Assembly: GCA_900544985.1 (NCBI GenBank) | Contig: UQXK01000017.1 | Location: 1 to 32,049, forward strand | Direction of reading: 5' to 3' | Length of the DNA: 32,049 nt | Source: an uncultured Eubacteriales bacterium | GTDB taxonomy: Bacteria > Bacillota > Clostridia > Oscillospirales > CAG-272 | Shown: piece by piece, positions 23,901 to 32,049 of the stretch | How the letters are laid out: every line of letters starts with the position of its first letter | How positions within the stretch are numbered: the first letter of the stretch is position 1 | Made by a program: the position numbers and the translations under genes | The notes under the pieces: model-generated | What the model was told of the DNA's origin: nothing | The model's database searches: none | The model's input: the letters and a program-made list of their open reading frames with translations, nothing else

Positions 23901-26900
23901 TTCTTTTCTTTCTCTCCGTACCCGAAAGCAAAAACAATATCTCATCTTCATTTGAGGACGAAGAGAAATAAAATCCGCATTTTCCGCGTCTGCCGCTCTC
24001 TCCCGTTCTCATAGACAGCATCGGCACTATCATCGCACCGTCGCTGTTTTCGCCTTCGCGAAGAGATAGAGATGAGATTTCCTCTTCTCCGTACATAAGA
24101 GGCAGGAATGTTCCCCTGTCGGTATCAAAATTCCCTCCCTGGAAATCGGGAAAAGCGCGCACTCCGAGAAAAGTGCCGTCTCCCGCTCCGCTTCTCGGTC
24201 GCCTTTTGAAAACGAGAGTTTCCTCGTCCTCGTAATATTTGCTCTCCATAAAAAGATTTGAAAAGCTCTTATGGGAAAGAAATGCATTCTCCTCTTCAAG
24301 GACAGGTTCCGCATATGCGAACGCATAAAACGAACATATTCCGCCGTTTACACTTATTTCCGCGCAAAACGTTTCGGAATCGGGCATCACGGTAATGGTG
24401 AGCTTCGCGGTAATCTCCGCGTTCTCGTTTTTGTGAAAAGACATGTACACCGCTTTTGAATCGTCATATTCAAAGAAGAATTTCGATTCGAATTCGCTGT
24501 TTCTTTTTTGAAGCGGACAAAGCGGCAAAACATTGCCGTCTGCAACCGCGTAAAAGCGCAACCCAGACATCAGCGAAAAACGCGAAAATTCCGAATAGAA
24601 CACGGTCTTATTTCCGTTATACGCTTTTATATGACCCGACGAGGACACAAGAACTCTCGTTTTATTGTTTGATATCATCGCAACGCTCGGAAACAAAATG
24701 CTGTATTCTGACGGCGTGTGCGATATCTTCCCCGTTCCTTCCGGCAAAAAGTATACCCGGCGCTCGGATTTTGCTCTGCTCCTCTTTGACGAATTTGAAA
24801 TCGCCCTTGCGCCCACGGCTATCTTTTCGCAAAGAAGCTCGCGGGAAGCACGCATTTTCGGATTTTTCATAAATCTTCTGACAAATATATCGTCGAAAAG
24901 CATATTTACGCAGGCGATAAAGCTCATGCCTATGTGGTGGGACATGAAGCTTTTTATTATCGCGTACCCGTCTCCGACACGCTCGGAATCAAAATCTATC
25001 GCCTCGTAAAAGCCGTATTCTCCGTACGCGCCGAGCTTTTCCATTGAGGAGAGATTTTGCAGGCAATCATATACGCCTTTTCTCATCATCAGAAAAGAAG
25101 AATAAGCGGAAAATGTTTTCGCGTCCCTGCATTCGGGGTCAAGTGCGAGAACGCTTCTTCCGAATGCTTTATATTGATAGTTCATCTCCGCATCAAAAGC
25201 AAAATACCCGCTCTCGGAGACCCCGAAAACAGAGCGTTTTCTCCCGTATATTTCTTTCCTTGCGGAAGATGATTTTTCTATGCCGAATGCGAAAGAAAGC
25301 GCTTCGTCGGAAAGAGAATCCGAAACTATCGGTATAAAAAGCGCCGGCATAAAATATTCGAACACCGTGCCGCTCCAAGACGCTATTCCCGTATATCCGC
25401 GCGACTTTATTATAGGTCTTGCCGTCGCGAAAAAGTGTTCTCTCGGCACGTCTCCTCTTGCAACGGAAAAGAAGCTCGTCATTCGCGCTTCGCTCATAAA
25501 CGTATCGTAATACGAATCACTGTATCTCTCGTTTTTCACGTCGTAACCTATATAAAAGAGGCGCGAGCTTCTGTCATAGAGAGCTGAAAACTCCGTATCT
25601 CTTATAAGCCCCTCGTAAAAGTTCAAAACGTCTATGAGCTTCGGGCATTCGAAAATATACTCCTTTATTCCCTCGCAAAACGAAGATACCGCGCAGACAA
25701 AGTTTCCCGAATCGACCGTTGAAACAAACGGCTCTCCTATGACGGAAAGAGTTTTTATATCATACCAGTTATACAAATGCCCGTGCCACTTCAACATTTT
25801 GGAAAGCGTCACGGCGGTGTTTTTTGCGCGATAACAAAGCTCTTCGCTCGTTATAAGGGACATATCCCTCGCCCCAAGTACAGAGGCAAGGTAAAGCCCT
25901 ATATTCGTCGGAGAGGTCCTGTACGCGACTCGCTCGGCAGGAGAGACTTCATAATTGTCGGGAGGAAGAAAATTCGACTTTTCGTTTACAAGATCTCTGA
26001 AAAATCCCCACATATCAAGCGCATATTTTCGTATCTTTTCTTTTGAATGCTCCCCGAGCTTTCTCCCCTCCTGCTTTTTAAGAGAGAGTATATACGCCGA
26101 CGCGGGAAACAAAAACCACAGTATACCTAAAAATTTCATCGTATGCGAGGGAAGAAAAATGCAAAAGATTCCAAACACGGAGGAAAACCACATCTTCGAT
26201 ATATAAGAGATAACGCCGTTTTTCTCGCTGTCCGCCGAAGCTGCCGTTTTCCATGCGAGGAAATTGCTTTTGCTTACAAGAAATCTGTACGCGGTGCGCA
26301 CTGCGGCATCGGCAAAAAGATATGCTTCATAAGGAAGCGCGCATATTTTATAAAAAGAATATGCAAGCGTTCCGAGAAAATGTGGCATTACACGCGAATG
26401 AAATCTCCTGCCGGCAAGGGACAGTTTCCCGAAAACAAGAGAAGAAAGAAAGCTCTGCGCTATCGGAAATATAAGATACGAAAATAAAAACAAGAACGAC
26501 AGAAACGTGTATTGCGGAATCACAAGCGCAGAGAGTAGAAGAGCGACGATGACCGTCAACGGACAGACAGAGGAAAGGATATTATCGATTATTTTGTATT
26601 TAGAAAGCGCGTCCATGGGATTTTTTACCGTATCGCCGCTCTGATTTTTCACATTTTTAAAAAGATAAGGTATTGTTTGTAAATCCCCTCTTATCCACCT
26701 GTGTGCGCGCGTGTAATAAGAAAGAGCGTTTTTCGGCGTAGCATCGGTAAGCGTTATATCGGAAGCTATCGCGGAACCGAGAAGATTTCCTTCAAGAAGG
26801 TCGTGGCTTAGTATTCTCTCATTCGGAAAAAATCCGTCGCACACAGATAAAAACACATCGATATCGAGTATTCCCTTGCCGCAAAACGAACCTGAGCCGA

Positions 26901-28458
26901 ATACATTCTCGTATATGTCAAAAGACGCCGCGGCATACGAATCTATACCGCCGTTTCCCGCCGTAATGGAGGAAAACTCCGAATACGCCGCGCTTTCAAG
27001 CTCGGAGGATATATGCGGTTGTATAACGGCGTGCCCCGAGACGACTCTCCCTTCCTTTATTTTCGGTGTGCAGAGCGGATGAAGCATAGTTCCTATCAGC
27101 TCGTCTGCGGACCCCGAATACAGATTCGTATCTGAATCGAGCGTTATCAGATATTTTGCGGAAGACAAAAAATCTTTGTTCCCGATGAATTTTGTTATAC
27201 TCGTCTTTTTGCCGCGGGCAAATCGGCAAAATTCCAGAACGGCGCCCCTTTTTCGCTCCCAGCCTATATACTTTCTCTCCGAGCGGGAATACCGCCTTTC
27301 CCTTATAAAAATACCGAAATGATCGCCGTATTTTAAATTGAGCGCGGAAATCCTCGCTTTGGCAAAAGAAACTATCTCGTCGTCGCTCGGCATACTCTTT
27401 CTGTCGGCGTCGGGCAGATTGCATACTACCGCGTAGAATCTGTTTTTATTTTCATCGACAAGATAAAAATTTTCGATACGGTCGAATATTTCCGTATCGT
27501 GTTCCTTTCCGCACAGAATCGTCATGACGGCGATAACGGCGCGTTCGTTTTTGACTTTTTCGCCGTAAAGACGCGGCAAAAAGTCGTTTCCCGCGCTCTT
27601 AAAACAAAGGACAAGAAGCTCCTTTACCGTCATGTACACGCTTAGTGCAACTCCCGGCAATATCAAAAGCGCAAACGGGGTAAGATTGCAAAGGAAAAAA
27701 TATATAAGGGAGATAAGAAACGTTATAAGTATCAGACAAAGAGTATATATCTTCGCGACGCCACTATCCTTTTGAAGTATCAGAGCGCCCACATGAACGC
27801 CCTCTTCGTCCGCTCTCTTTAATATATCCCTTGCCTTGCTCTCCTCGCTCTCTCCTCTTTTTTTCGCGGTTTCCGAAACAAAAGATATATACGAAAGCTT
27901 GGTAGACCTGTCGCAGTCGTTATATATTTTCGCTTTTTCCTCCGAAAAAATTTTGTCCGCCGCTGAGAACATCAGGAAAATACGGAAAAAATCTATGAAT
28001 CGTAATTTTTCGGTATTTCTCAAAAAAGCGCCAAGTCTTGTGTCTTCTTCTCTTGTTATAACGGCATTTGCGATCCTTTCGAACAAAGCCAGAAAAATAA
28101 ACTCAGGAAGAAGTGAAAGCGTTGCGCTGTCATAGAGCTTTCCCTTCTCGGAAAGGCATTTTATTATGCTTTCTTCTTTTATATCTTCGGAAAAATCTAT
28201 TATGCTCTCCGATATTCCGAGAGCCACGATTTTCCCCTCATCATCACACGGAAGATCCTTATAGGCGCGAATGGCAAAAAGCGCGCGGCGCGCCCTCGAT
28301 ATAAGCTTTTCAGAATCCCTTGCGGCATGAGAAAAGAACGGCGCATTATTCTCTCTTTCCGTTTTGATAGAAGCGCGCTTATAATAACGTATCGTTTTTT
28401 TGATACGCTTTGCAAAAGCGGCGGTCTTTCCGTTGATATTCATATTTTTATTGTCCAT
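20977..28458 (-). CDS. Cyclic beta-1,2-glucan synthase-like protein
   Basis: The 2493-residue product has the three-part plan of NdvB/ChvB-type cyclic beta-1,2-glucan synthases (about 2800 residues in Rhizobiales). The GT84 glycosyltransferase core has DSDTN (441-445), the FGSGSFCGKGILDIDVF stretch (about 520-536), the SHDLLEG base region (551-557, D553) and the RAHRW product-binding motif (584-588). Hydrophobic segments lie near 236-285, 628-675 and 755-795. The cyclising glycoside-hydrolase domain (about 810-1260) shows SWSGTVFEY (W1028, E1034), NYQYKAFG and SHHIGMSF. The C-terminal GH94-like part carries GGDWNDGMN with the acid D2170. A GGAAGTGG site lies before the ATG. It is a single-gene unit with no transporter or modifying gene nearby. 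The product could be cyclic or linear beta-1,2-glucan. Confidence 0.93.
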   Translation of the reverse strand: MDNKNMNINGKTAAFAKRIKKTIRYYKRASIKTERENNAPFFSHAARDSEKLISRARRALFAIRAYKDLPCDDEGKIVALGISESIIDFSEDIKEESIIKCLSEKGKLYDSATLSLLPEFIFLALFERIANAVITREEDTRLGAFLRNTEKLRFIDFFRIFLMFSAADKIFSEEKAKIYNDCDRSTKLSYISFVSETAKKRGESEESKARDILKRADEEGVHVGALILQKDSGVAKIYTLCLILITFLISLIYFFLCNLTPFALLILPGVALSVYMTVKELLVLCFKSAGNDFLPRLYGEKVKNERAVIAVMTILCGKEHDTEIFDRIENFYLVDENKNRFYAVVCNLPDADRKSMPSDDEIVSFAKARISALNLKYGDHFGIFIRERRYSRSERKYIGWERKRGAVLEFCRFARGKKTSITKFIGNKDFLSSAKYLITLDSDTNLYSGSADELIGTMLHPLCTPKIKEGRVVSGHAVIQPHISSELESAAYSEFSSITAGNGGIDSYAAASFDIYENVFGSGSFCGKGILDIDVFLSVCDGFFPNERILSHDLLEGNLLGSAIASDITLTDATPKNALSYYTRAHRWIRGDLQTIPYLFKNVKNQSGDTVKNPMDALSKYKIIDNILSSVCPLTVIVALLLSALVIPQYTFLSFLFLFSYLIFPIAQSFLSSLVFGKLSLAGRRFHSRVMPHFLGTLAYSFYKICALPYEAYLFADAAVRTAYRFLVSKSNFLAWKTAASADSEKNGVISYISKMWFSSVFGIFCIFLPSHTMKFLGILWFLFPASAYILSLKKQEGRKLGEHSKEKIRKYALDMWGFFRDLVNEKSNFLPPDNYEVSPAERVAYRTSPTNIGLYLASVLGARDMSLITSEELCYRAKNTAVTLSKMLKWHGHLYNWYDIKTLSVIGEPFVSTVDSGNFVCAVSSFCEGIKEYIFECPKLIDVLNFYEGLIRDTEFSALYDRSSRLFYIGYDVKNERYSDSYYDTFMSEARMTSFFSVARGDVPREHFFATARPIIKSRGYTGIASWSGTVFEYFMPALFIPIVSDSLSDEALSFAFGIEKSSSARKEIYGRKRSVFGVSESGYFAFDAEMNYQYKAFGRSVLALDPECRDAKTFSAYSSFLMMRKGVYDCLQNLSSMEKLGAYGEYGFYEAIDFDSERVGDGYAIIKSFMSHHIGMSFIACVNMLFDDIFVRRFMKNPKMRASRELLCEKIAVGARAISNSSKRSRAKSERRVYFLPEGTGKISHTPSEYSILFPSVAMISNNKTRVLVSSSGHIKAYNGNKTVFYSEFSRFSLMSGLRFYAVADGNVLPLCPLQKRNSEFESKFFFEYDDSKAVYMSFHKNENAEITAKLTITVMPDSETFCAEISVNGGICSFYAFAYAEPVLEEENAFLSHKSFSNLFMESKYYEDEETLVFKRRPRSGAGDGTFLGVRAFPDFQGGNFDTDRGTFLPLMYGEEEISSLSLREGENSDGAMIVPMLSMRTGESGRRGKCGFYFSSSSNEDEILFLLSGTERKKRKNFSDITRLQYGAAGITKEVSFIENHLLSSFCFDLSRSGAAFYHKVTRDFFWKHGISGNNNSVFVRIVSGNEAEFSNLAILVGVFKYMCIRGERFDLILLYPENDFYRTTNKNKVYELLYSLGVNSFIGRDNGIFVISEESVLKEEIPFFELLCDVYIDLSIPLYESCGKNRNFFSLSEKGENSLLKKAQTLVSKFEFSIPENPVAKNESGYFTDGGFFVEKPHGNIPYSYIIASEKFGSVVSENSLGFSYYENSALGKLTPHSSDNKKEDRGERIILRVYDEFESGEYFDFDLAACSESVDFSYGRAEYKGKASGIGFTLLVDVDKELPIKIMSLKFHFDEGKKRRVKVFFIAEPCLAEKPDKKSAYTYMREKNAVFASSVFENRTSLGILCRGKDTGTYADFSAYLSDGHIFSGVDDVLCVYSYADKENSEVLFFLGAVNEELTRDEFTAFCTSYKERGRALSPVFGKIDIETGNAVFDLSVNYLFPYQTMYSRILARSGFYQVGGAYGFRDQLQDTLSLIDTFPSVCKDQIVRCASHQYKEGDVAHWWHEYEGKQSGLRTRYSDDLLWLPFAVYEYVKKTGDAEILDIKAPYLSSCVLDIHEKERYETLNYVGEGDIYEHIIRAAELSVSRGRGEHGLMKFLGGDWNDGMNFVGIKGNGESVWLTEFASVVFSGLSYICGLKDDAEKSEYFKNLSKELIESVSETFCDEWYLRGYYDDGSPLGKKGNAECEIDSISQSFAAFAEKEVFGKISDNTKKALFSAYNKLYDKENRIFKLLSPAFDSGEEYPGYIKGYVPGIRENGGQYTHAAVWAAMALLLCGKKEEGKEVLMAINPAVGSLDDGFLKRYLIEPYAMAGDVYSNPSFMGRGGWSFYTGAAAWYRIAVIETFFGYTSAEKGFYLRPNLTDDFDGAILKVNVKGTFYTVRFTFSNTPGIVLDDRIVENSAKEMGNFLFPFDGKEHYADFCMKKDGD

Positions 28459-28475
28459 CAGTCCACTTCCGAAAA

Positions 28476-28492
28476 AAAGTAAATTTTACTTT
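28476..28492. promoter_or_regulatory. Palindrome in front of the glucan synthase gene
   Basis: A perfect inverted repeat AAAGTAAA-T-TTTACTTT lies 18 to 34 bases before the glucan synthase start codon, where an operator or promoter would be expected. It is A/T-only at its core with one-base spacing, so it is unlikely to act as a hairpin terminator. No convincing -35/-10 pair is visible in 28459-28515. Confidence 0.45.
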
Positions 28493-28504
28493 ATTTTTTC
28501 CCGA

Positions 28505-28541
28505 AAAAAGAAAAATATGCACGGCAAGTATACCGTGCATA
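28505..28541 (-). terminator. Intrinsic terminator after comEC
   Basis: On the minus strand a perfect 9-bp stem TATGCACGG/CCGTGCATA (8-base loop) is followed by T5-C-T6. It closes the comEC unit. The remaining 28542-28613 is non-coding, with no other recognisable feature. Confidence 0.9.
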
Positions 28542-28613
28542 CCGTTTTTTAATAATTTTTCCCAAAACTCCGCCTGTTCTCACCCTACGGCGTCGCATTT
28601 GAAGCGTTCCCCG

Positions 28614-30911
28614 CTACTTCCCGTTTTTATATAAAATTTCGATTCCGCTGTCGTCATATTCGGAAAGATAATGGATTTTTTCTATATCTTCAAAATCACG
28701 GAAATAAGAAAGTGACTCTCTGTCCTCAAAAATGACGTCGGAATTTTTAAGACAAGCAGGAATTTCGGTTCTGAACTTTCTTTTTGCTCCGTGGGACCCG
28801 ATAAACACGACATCGCTTGAAAAATATTCCGAATAATCGAAAGACGATTCGAACGCCGCCGATTCTATATAAGAAAAAGTATTCACATCGTCTTTATTTT
28901 TATATTCTATACGGAAAGCCGCAATCGGCTTTTCGGAGCGTGGAAGTTTAATCTTCTCTGCAAAAGAGAAAGTTATATTGCCGTCCGCGATCCTTTCTCC
29001 GCGGGCATATGTTTTCACTTCCATTCCGACAGACGAAAAAGAAGAAAGCATGGATTTGAATATTTCGTTTTCTTTTTCGTCCTCGGGAGATGGCAAAAAT
29101 ATTTTGCGTATTTTTATTCTTTCGGAAATATATTCAACGGAATTTTCCGTATGTGCATGGTAATGGGTAAGTATGAGCGTGTCGATTTCCGAAAGAGAAA
29201 ACTCTTTTACGGAAAATAAAGAATCATACATAAAAGAGTATTTTCCGCTTGAAATATCGATAGCATACCCTTTGTTATCGGCATTAACAACGACAAAATC
29301 GTTTCCCGCAACGCTCTTTGCCACTATTCTTATATTGCCATTTGTAAAGAATCCGTATACGGAATAAAACGATATCATAAAAACAAAAAGCAAAGATAAA
29401 AACGCCGTCATGCGCTTTATTGAAATTTCTTTTCTGATTAAAATAACGATAAGAAACAATACAAGAATCGCAACAAAAACTCCGAAAAACGGACGGTTGA
29501 GCGATATGTAAGCGCCGCGTATATCGGATATTTTTTCCGACAGTTCTATAACAAATGAGCACAACAGCTTTAATAAAAAAGACAAAAACTTTGAAACATA
29601 CGGAATATACGAAAAAGGCAAAAACAATATGCCGAGAGGAATTATCAAAGACGCAAGAGGAATAAAAATGAAATTCGAAACAATAGCGAAAAGAGATATC
29701 TCTTTAAATGACAAGTATACAACCGGAAGCGTAAACAAAAAAGCCGAAACGCCCATAGAGAAAATGCCGTAAAAATATTTTAATATATCATAGAAAAAAC
29801 GTTTCGCAGTCCTCTTTTCCGGCGCTTTTATTTTCGAAAATATTTTGTCAAATACAGGTCCGAGAGTTATTATCCCAAGCGTCGCCGTAAAAGAAAGCCA
29901 GAATCCTACATTATAAACCGAATTTCCGTTTATGATAAGGATAAGCGCCGCCGAAAAAGACAACGCCGTCAGAGAATCGTTTTTCTCTCCGAAAATATCC
30001 GCCGCATAGACAAAAGAAAGCATTATTGCGGCTCTTGCCACCGACGGCGAAAATCCGGTAAATGCGGAAAACAAAACACAGATAAAAATCAGAATTATAT
30101 TTCTTTTCTTCTTTCCGCAAACCGCGCGGAGAAGAAAATCTAATGTCGAGGCGATGACCGCAAGATGAAGCCCGCTCAAAGCAAGTATATGCGATATTCC
30201 CGAACGGGAAAAAGCAAGTTTTACGGACGGCGGAACGCTTTTTCTGCTGCCCAATATAATTGCGGAAAGAAAGCCGCCTTCTTTTTCTCCTAATAAAGAA
30301 ATAAATCTGTCGTTCAGATATTCATTTGCAATATGAAGATAATATGATATGTTTTTCCGCACATCATTTTCCGACACGGCAAACTCCGTTTCCGAAAGCA
30401 TAAAAACGCCGTCCGAACGAAGATATGATCTTTCAGAATCGGCAATATCGAAAGAAGAGCTGAAATTTATGTATTCTCCGTATTCGAAAAATTTATTTCC
30501 GGAAACATTCAGAAGAATTTTAAACTTCGTTTTTTCTCCGTCGACCTCGAAAACATCGGCAATATATGACGAAGAATAGTTCCCCGTATACGAAATATCG
30601 GATATCACGGCTCTTGAAAAATGCTCTTTCTCGTCCGAATAGCAAAACGTCGCCTCGTTTTTCTTTACCGAAAAAACAGCAAAACACGAAGAAAAAATCA
30701 TCACCGCCGCCAAAAGCAACGCGAAAATCAAATTTTTCTTCGTGTTTTTATTATTTTTTCCTATTCCGAATAAAGCGCAGAGCGCAAAGAGAGCAAGCGC
30801 AAAAACAAAAAATTTTGCGCCTCTGAAAAATTCAACAAGACAGTATAAGGAGAAAACCGCAACCGATGAAAAACACAGAAGACACAGTTTTCTGTTCTCG
30901 AATTTTTTCAT
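28614..30911 (-). CDS. comEC: ComEC/Rec2-family DNA channel protein
   Basis: ComEC is the membrane channel that carries single-stranded DNA into the cell during natural transformation. The 765-residue product has an N-terminal membrane segment pair, an extracellular OB/DUF4131-like domain (about 80-200), the ComEC core from about residue 205 (GGFLSAIILGSRKSVP, HILALSGLHLAVIA) with many membrane helices to about 520, and a C-terminal metallo-beta-lactamase-like domain. In that domain the usual HxHxDH motif reads HYHAHT (H583, H585, H587, T588), so the Asp and last His are replaced. AGGAGAG lies 2 to 8 bases before the ATG. No comEA is next to it. It follows pgi with a terminator in between. 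Confidence 0.94.
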   Translation of the reverse strand: MKKFENRKLCLLCFSSVAVFSLYCLVEFFRGAKFFVFALALFALCALFGIGKNNKNTKKNLIFALLLAAVMIFSSCFAVFSVKKNEATFCYSDEKEHFSRAVISDISYTGNYSSSYIADVFEVDGEKTKFKILLNVSGNKFFEYGEYINFSSSFDIADSERSYLRSDGVFMLSETEFAVSENDVRKNISYYLHIANEYLNDRFISLLGEKEGGFLSAIILGSRKSVPPSVKLAFSRSGISHILALSGLHLAVIASTLDFLLRAVCGKKKRNIILIFICVLFSAFTGFSPSVARAAIMLSFVYAADIFGEKNDSLTALSFSAALILIINGNSVYNVGFWLSFTATLGIITLGPVFDKIFSKIKAPEKRTAKRFFYDILKYFYGIFSMGVSAFLFTLPVVYLSFKEISLFAIVSNFIFIPLASLIIPLGILFLPFSYIPYVSKFLSFLLKLLCSFVIELSEKISDIRGAYISLNRPFFGVFVAILVLFLIVILIRKEISIKRMTAFLSLLFVFMISFYSVYGFFTNGNIRIVAKSVAGNDFVVVNADNKGYAIDISSGKYSFMYDSLFSVKEFSLSEIDTLILTHYHAHTENSVEYISERIKIRKIFLPSPEDEKENEIFKSMLSSFSSVGMEVKTYARGERIADGNITFSFAEKIKLPRSEKPIAAFRIEYKNKDDVNTFSYIESAAFESSFDYSEYFSSDVVFIGSHGAKRKFRTEIPACLKNSDVIFEDRESLSYFRDFEDIEKIHYLSEYDDSGIEILYKNGK

Positions 30912-30920
30912 ATCTCTCCT

Positions 30921-30950
30921 AAAAAAGGACAGGCGAACCTGTCCTTTTTT
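30921..30950. terminator. Terminator between pgi and comEC
   Basis: A perfect 13-bp inverted repeat (AAAAAAGGACAGG/CCTGTCCTTTTTT) with a TTCG loop on the minus strand starts 5 bases after the pgi stop. The T6 tract ends 2 bases before the AGGAGAG site of comEC, so comEC expression needs readthrough or a promoter inside pgi. Confidence 0.92.
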
Positions 30951-30955
30951 ATATT

Positions 30956-32049
30956 TTATTTAAGGTTTGCAAGACGTGCGTCAAGCTCTGCTTTGAGTTC
31001 GGAATATCCGGGCTTATCGAGAAGCGCGAACATATTTTTCTTGTAGGATTCAACGCCGGGCTGGTTGAAAGGATTTATTCCGAGGATATAACCGGACACT
31101 GCAACAGCTTTTTCAAAGAAGTATACAAGGTATCCGAAATCTTCCGCGGTTTTACCCGTAAGATTTATTTCTATATTCGGAACGTCGCCGTCCGTGTGCG
31201 CGAGAACAACGCCCTCGTGCGCCTTCTGATTTACGAAATTGAGGGATTTTTCCGCAAGGAAGTTGAGTCCGTCTCCGTTTTCTTTGTCATAAGGGATAGT
31301 AACGCCGTCCTCTATATTTACGTTGAGAACAGTCTCGAACATAAGACGTGTTCCCTCCTGGATAAACTGACCCATGGAGTGAAGGTCCGTAGTATAGACA
31401 ACGGAAGACGGGTAAAGACCGACAAGATCCTTTCCTTCGCTTTCGCCGAAAAGTTGTTTCCACCATTCGCACGTCATAGTGAGCGCGGGATCATTTACTG
31501 CAAGAAGCTCTATCTTTTTGCCGCGGCGGTTGAGTATATTGCGTATTGCGGCATATTTGTAGCAGGCATTCGTATGTACATCGCCCGCAGAAAGCTCTTC
31601 TCTCGCCTTTGCCGCGCCTTCGAGCATCTTTACTATATCGATTCCGGCAACAGCTATCGGAAGTAAACCGACAGGGGTGAGAACGGAATATCTGCCGCCG
31701 ACATCGTCGGGTATTACAAATGTTTCGTAACCGCAGGCGTCAGCCTCTTTGCGGAGCGCACCGCGCGCTTTGTCCGTCGTTACAAATATACGTTCCTTTG
31801 CGGCGTCTCCGTATTTCTTGTAAAGAAATTCGCGGAATACGCGGAAAGCTATCGCGGGTTCTGTCGTAGTTCCCGATTTGGATATAACATTTACGCAAAC
31901 GTCGCGTCCTTCGCAAAGTTCAAGAACGTCGGAAAGATGTGAAGAGCTTATATCGTTGCCGACAAAATATATATTGGGGGTATCTTTTTTCTTCTCGTTA
32001 TAGTAGTTTCCTTTTACAAACTCTATTGCGGCACGCGCGCCGAGATAAG
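30956..32049 (-). CDS. pgi: Glucose-6-phosphate isomerase, 3' part (5' end outside window)
   Basis: Pgi interconverts glucose-6-phosphate and fructose-6-phosphate in glycolysis. The frame is open to the window edge (in phase up to 32047), giving 363 residues of an expected 450 or so; the start lies beyond the end. The first Met at 31627 is internal. The sugar-phosphate signature VISKSGTTTEPAIAFR and the second PGI signature region GGRYSVLTPVGLLPIA are intact, as is the late IDPW-equivalent IEINLTGKTAEDFG region, ending in a C-terminal NPFNQPGVESYKKN, typical of the Gram-positive form. A terminator follows the stop at once. Confidence 0.96.
   Translation of the reverse strand, partial: YLGARAAIEFVKGNYYNEKKKDTPNIYFVGNDISSSHLSDVLELCEGRDVCVNVISKSGTTTEPAIAFRVFREFLYKKYGDAAKERIFVTTDKARGALRKEADACGYETFVIPDDVGGRYSVLTPVGLLPIAVAGIDIVKMLEGAAKAREELSAGDVHTNACYKYAAIRNILNRRGKKIELLAVNDPALTMTCEWWKQLFGESEGKDLVGLYPSSVVYTTDLHSMGQFIQEGTRLMFETVLNVNIEDGVTIPYDKENGDGLNFLAEKSLNFVNQKAHEGVVLAHTDGDVPNIEINLTGKTAEDFGYLVYFFEKAVAVSGYILGINPFNQPGVESYKKNMFALLDKPGYSELKAELDARLANLK

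Noticed and set aside
1..32049. CRISPR arrays, tRNA or rRNA genes, insertion sequences, phage genes
   Set aside because: No regularly spaced repeats, cloverleaf sequences, transposase motifs or phage structural genes were found by eye on either strand; a short tRNA could be missed without a dedicated search.

Overview
The window reads as chromosomal DNA from a Gram-positive anaerobe of the class Clostridia (Firmicutes/Bacillota). The evidence is: strong purine-rich Shine-Dalgarno sites; a long, Bacillus-type SRP RNA directly upstream of dnaX-ybaB-recR; a T-box leader in front of an IleS2-type isoleucyl-tRNA synthetase; a single-chain PurL; a formate-tetrahydrofolate ligase; and lipoproteins with clostridial-type signal peptides. 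Genus cannot be assigned from the sequence alone. No tRNA, rRNA, CRISPR array, insertion sequence or prophage gene was seen.

Layout. 1-4259 (+): 3' part of purL followed 21 bases later by fhs (purine synthesis and one-carbon supply). 4324-5028 (+): a small lipoprotein. 5099-5747 (-): a 50-residue membrane peptide and a 158-residue membrane protein, neither recognised. 5891-9138 (-): SRP RNA, dnaX, a small zinc-ribbon membrane protein, ybaB, recR. 9328-13605 (-): a tight nucleoside-salvage operon deoC-deoD-deoB-cdd-pdp behind a clear promoter. 13766-15282 (+): a GNAT acetyltransferase and an XRE-type regulator fused to a membrane domain. 15338-18779 (+): promoter, T-box leader and ileS. 18831-20048 (-): an orphan lipoprotein with a periplasmic-binding-protein fold. 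20194-20832 (+): a CatA-like acetyltransferase. 20977-28458 (-): a 2493-residue cyclic beta-1,2-glucan synthase-like enzyme. 28614-30911 (-): ComEC. 30956-32049 (-): 3' part of pgi, cut by the window end.

How the parts work together. The deo operon encodes a complete route from (deoxy)nucleosides to glycolysis: cytidine deaminase and two nucleoside phosphorylases release (deoxy)ribose-1-phosphate, phosphopentomutase moves the phosphate, and the aldolase cleaves deoxyribose-5-phosphate. The dnaX-ybaB-recR block is the conserved replication and repair cluster. Most gene ends are marked by convincing intrinsic terminators, three of them shared between convergent genes.

The most distinctive items are the large solitary glucan synthase in a Gram-positive setting, a DeoD whose usual catalytic Asp is Asn, a ComEC with a degenerate metal-binding motif whose ribosome site abuts the pgi terminator, a T-box with an unusual 3' half, and a membrane-tethered XRE regulator with an internal 60-base duplication. 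I did not find a convincing wholly new multi-gene system.
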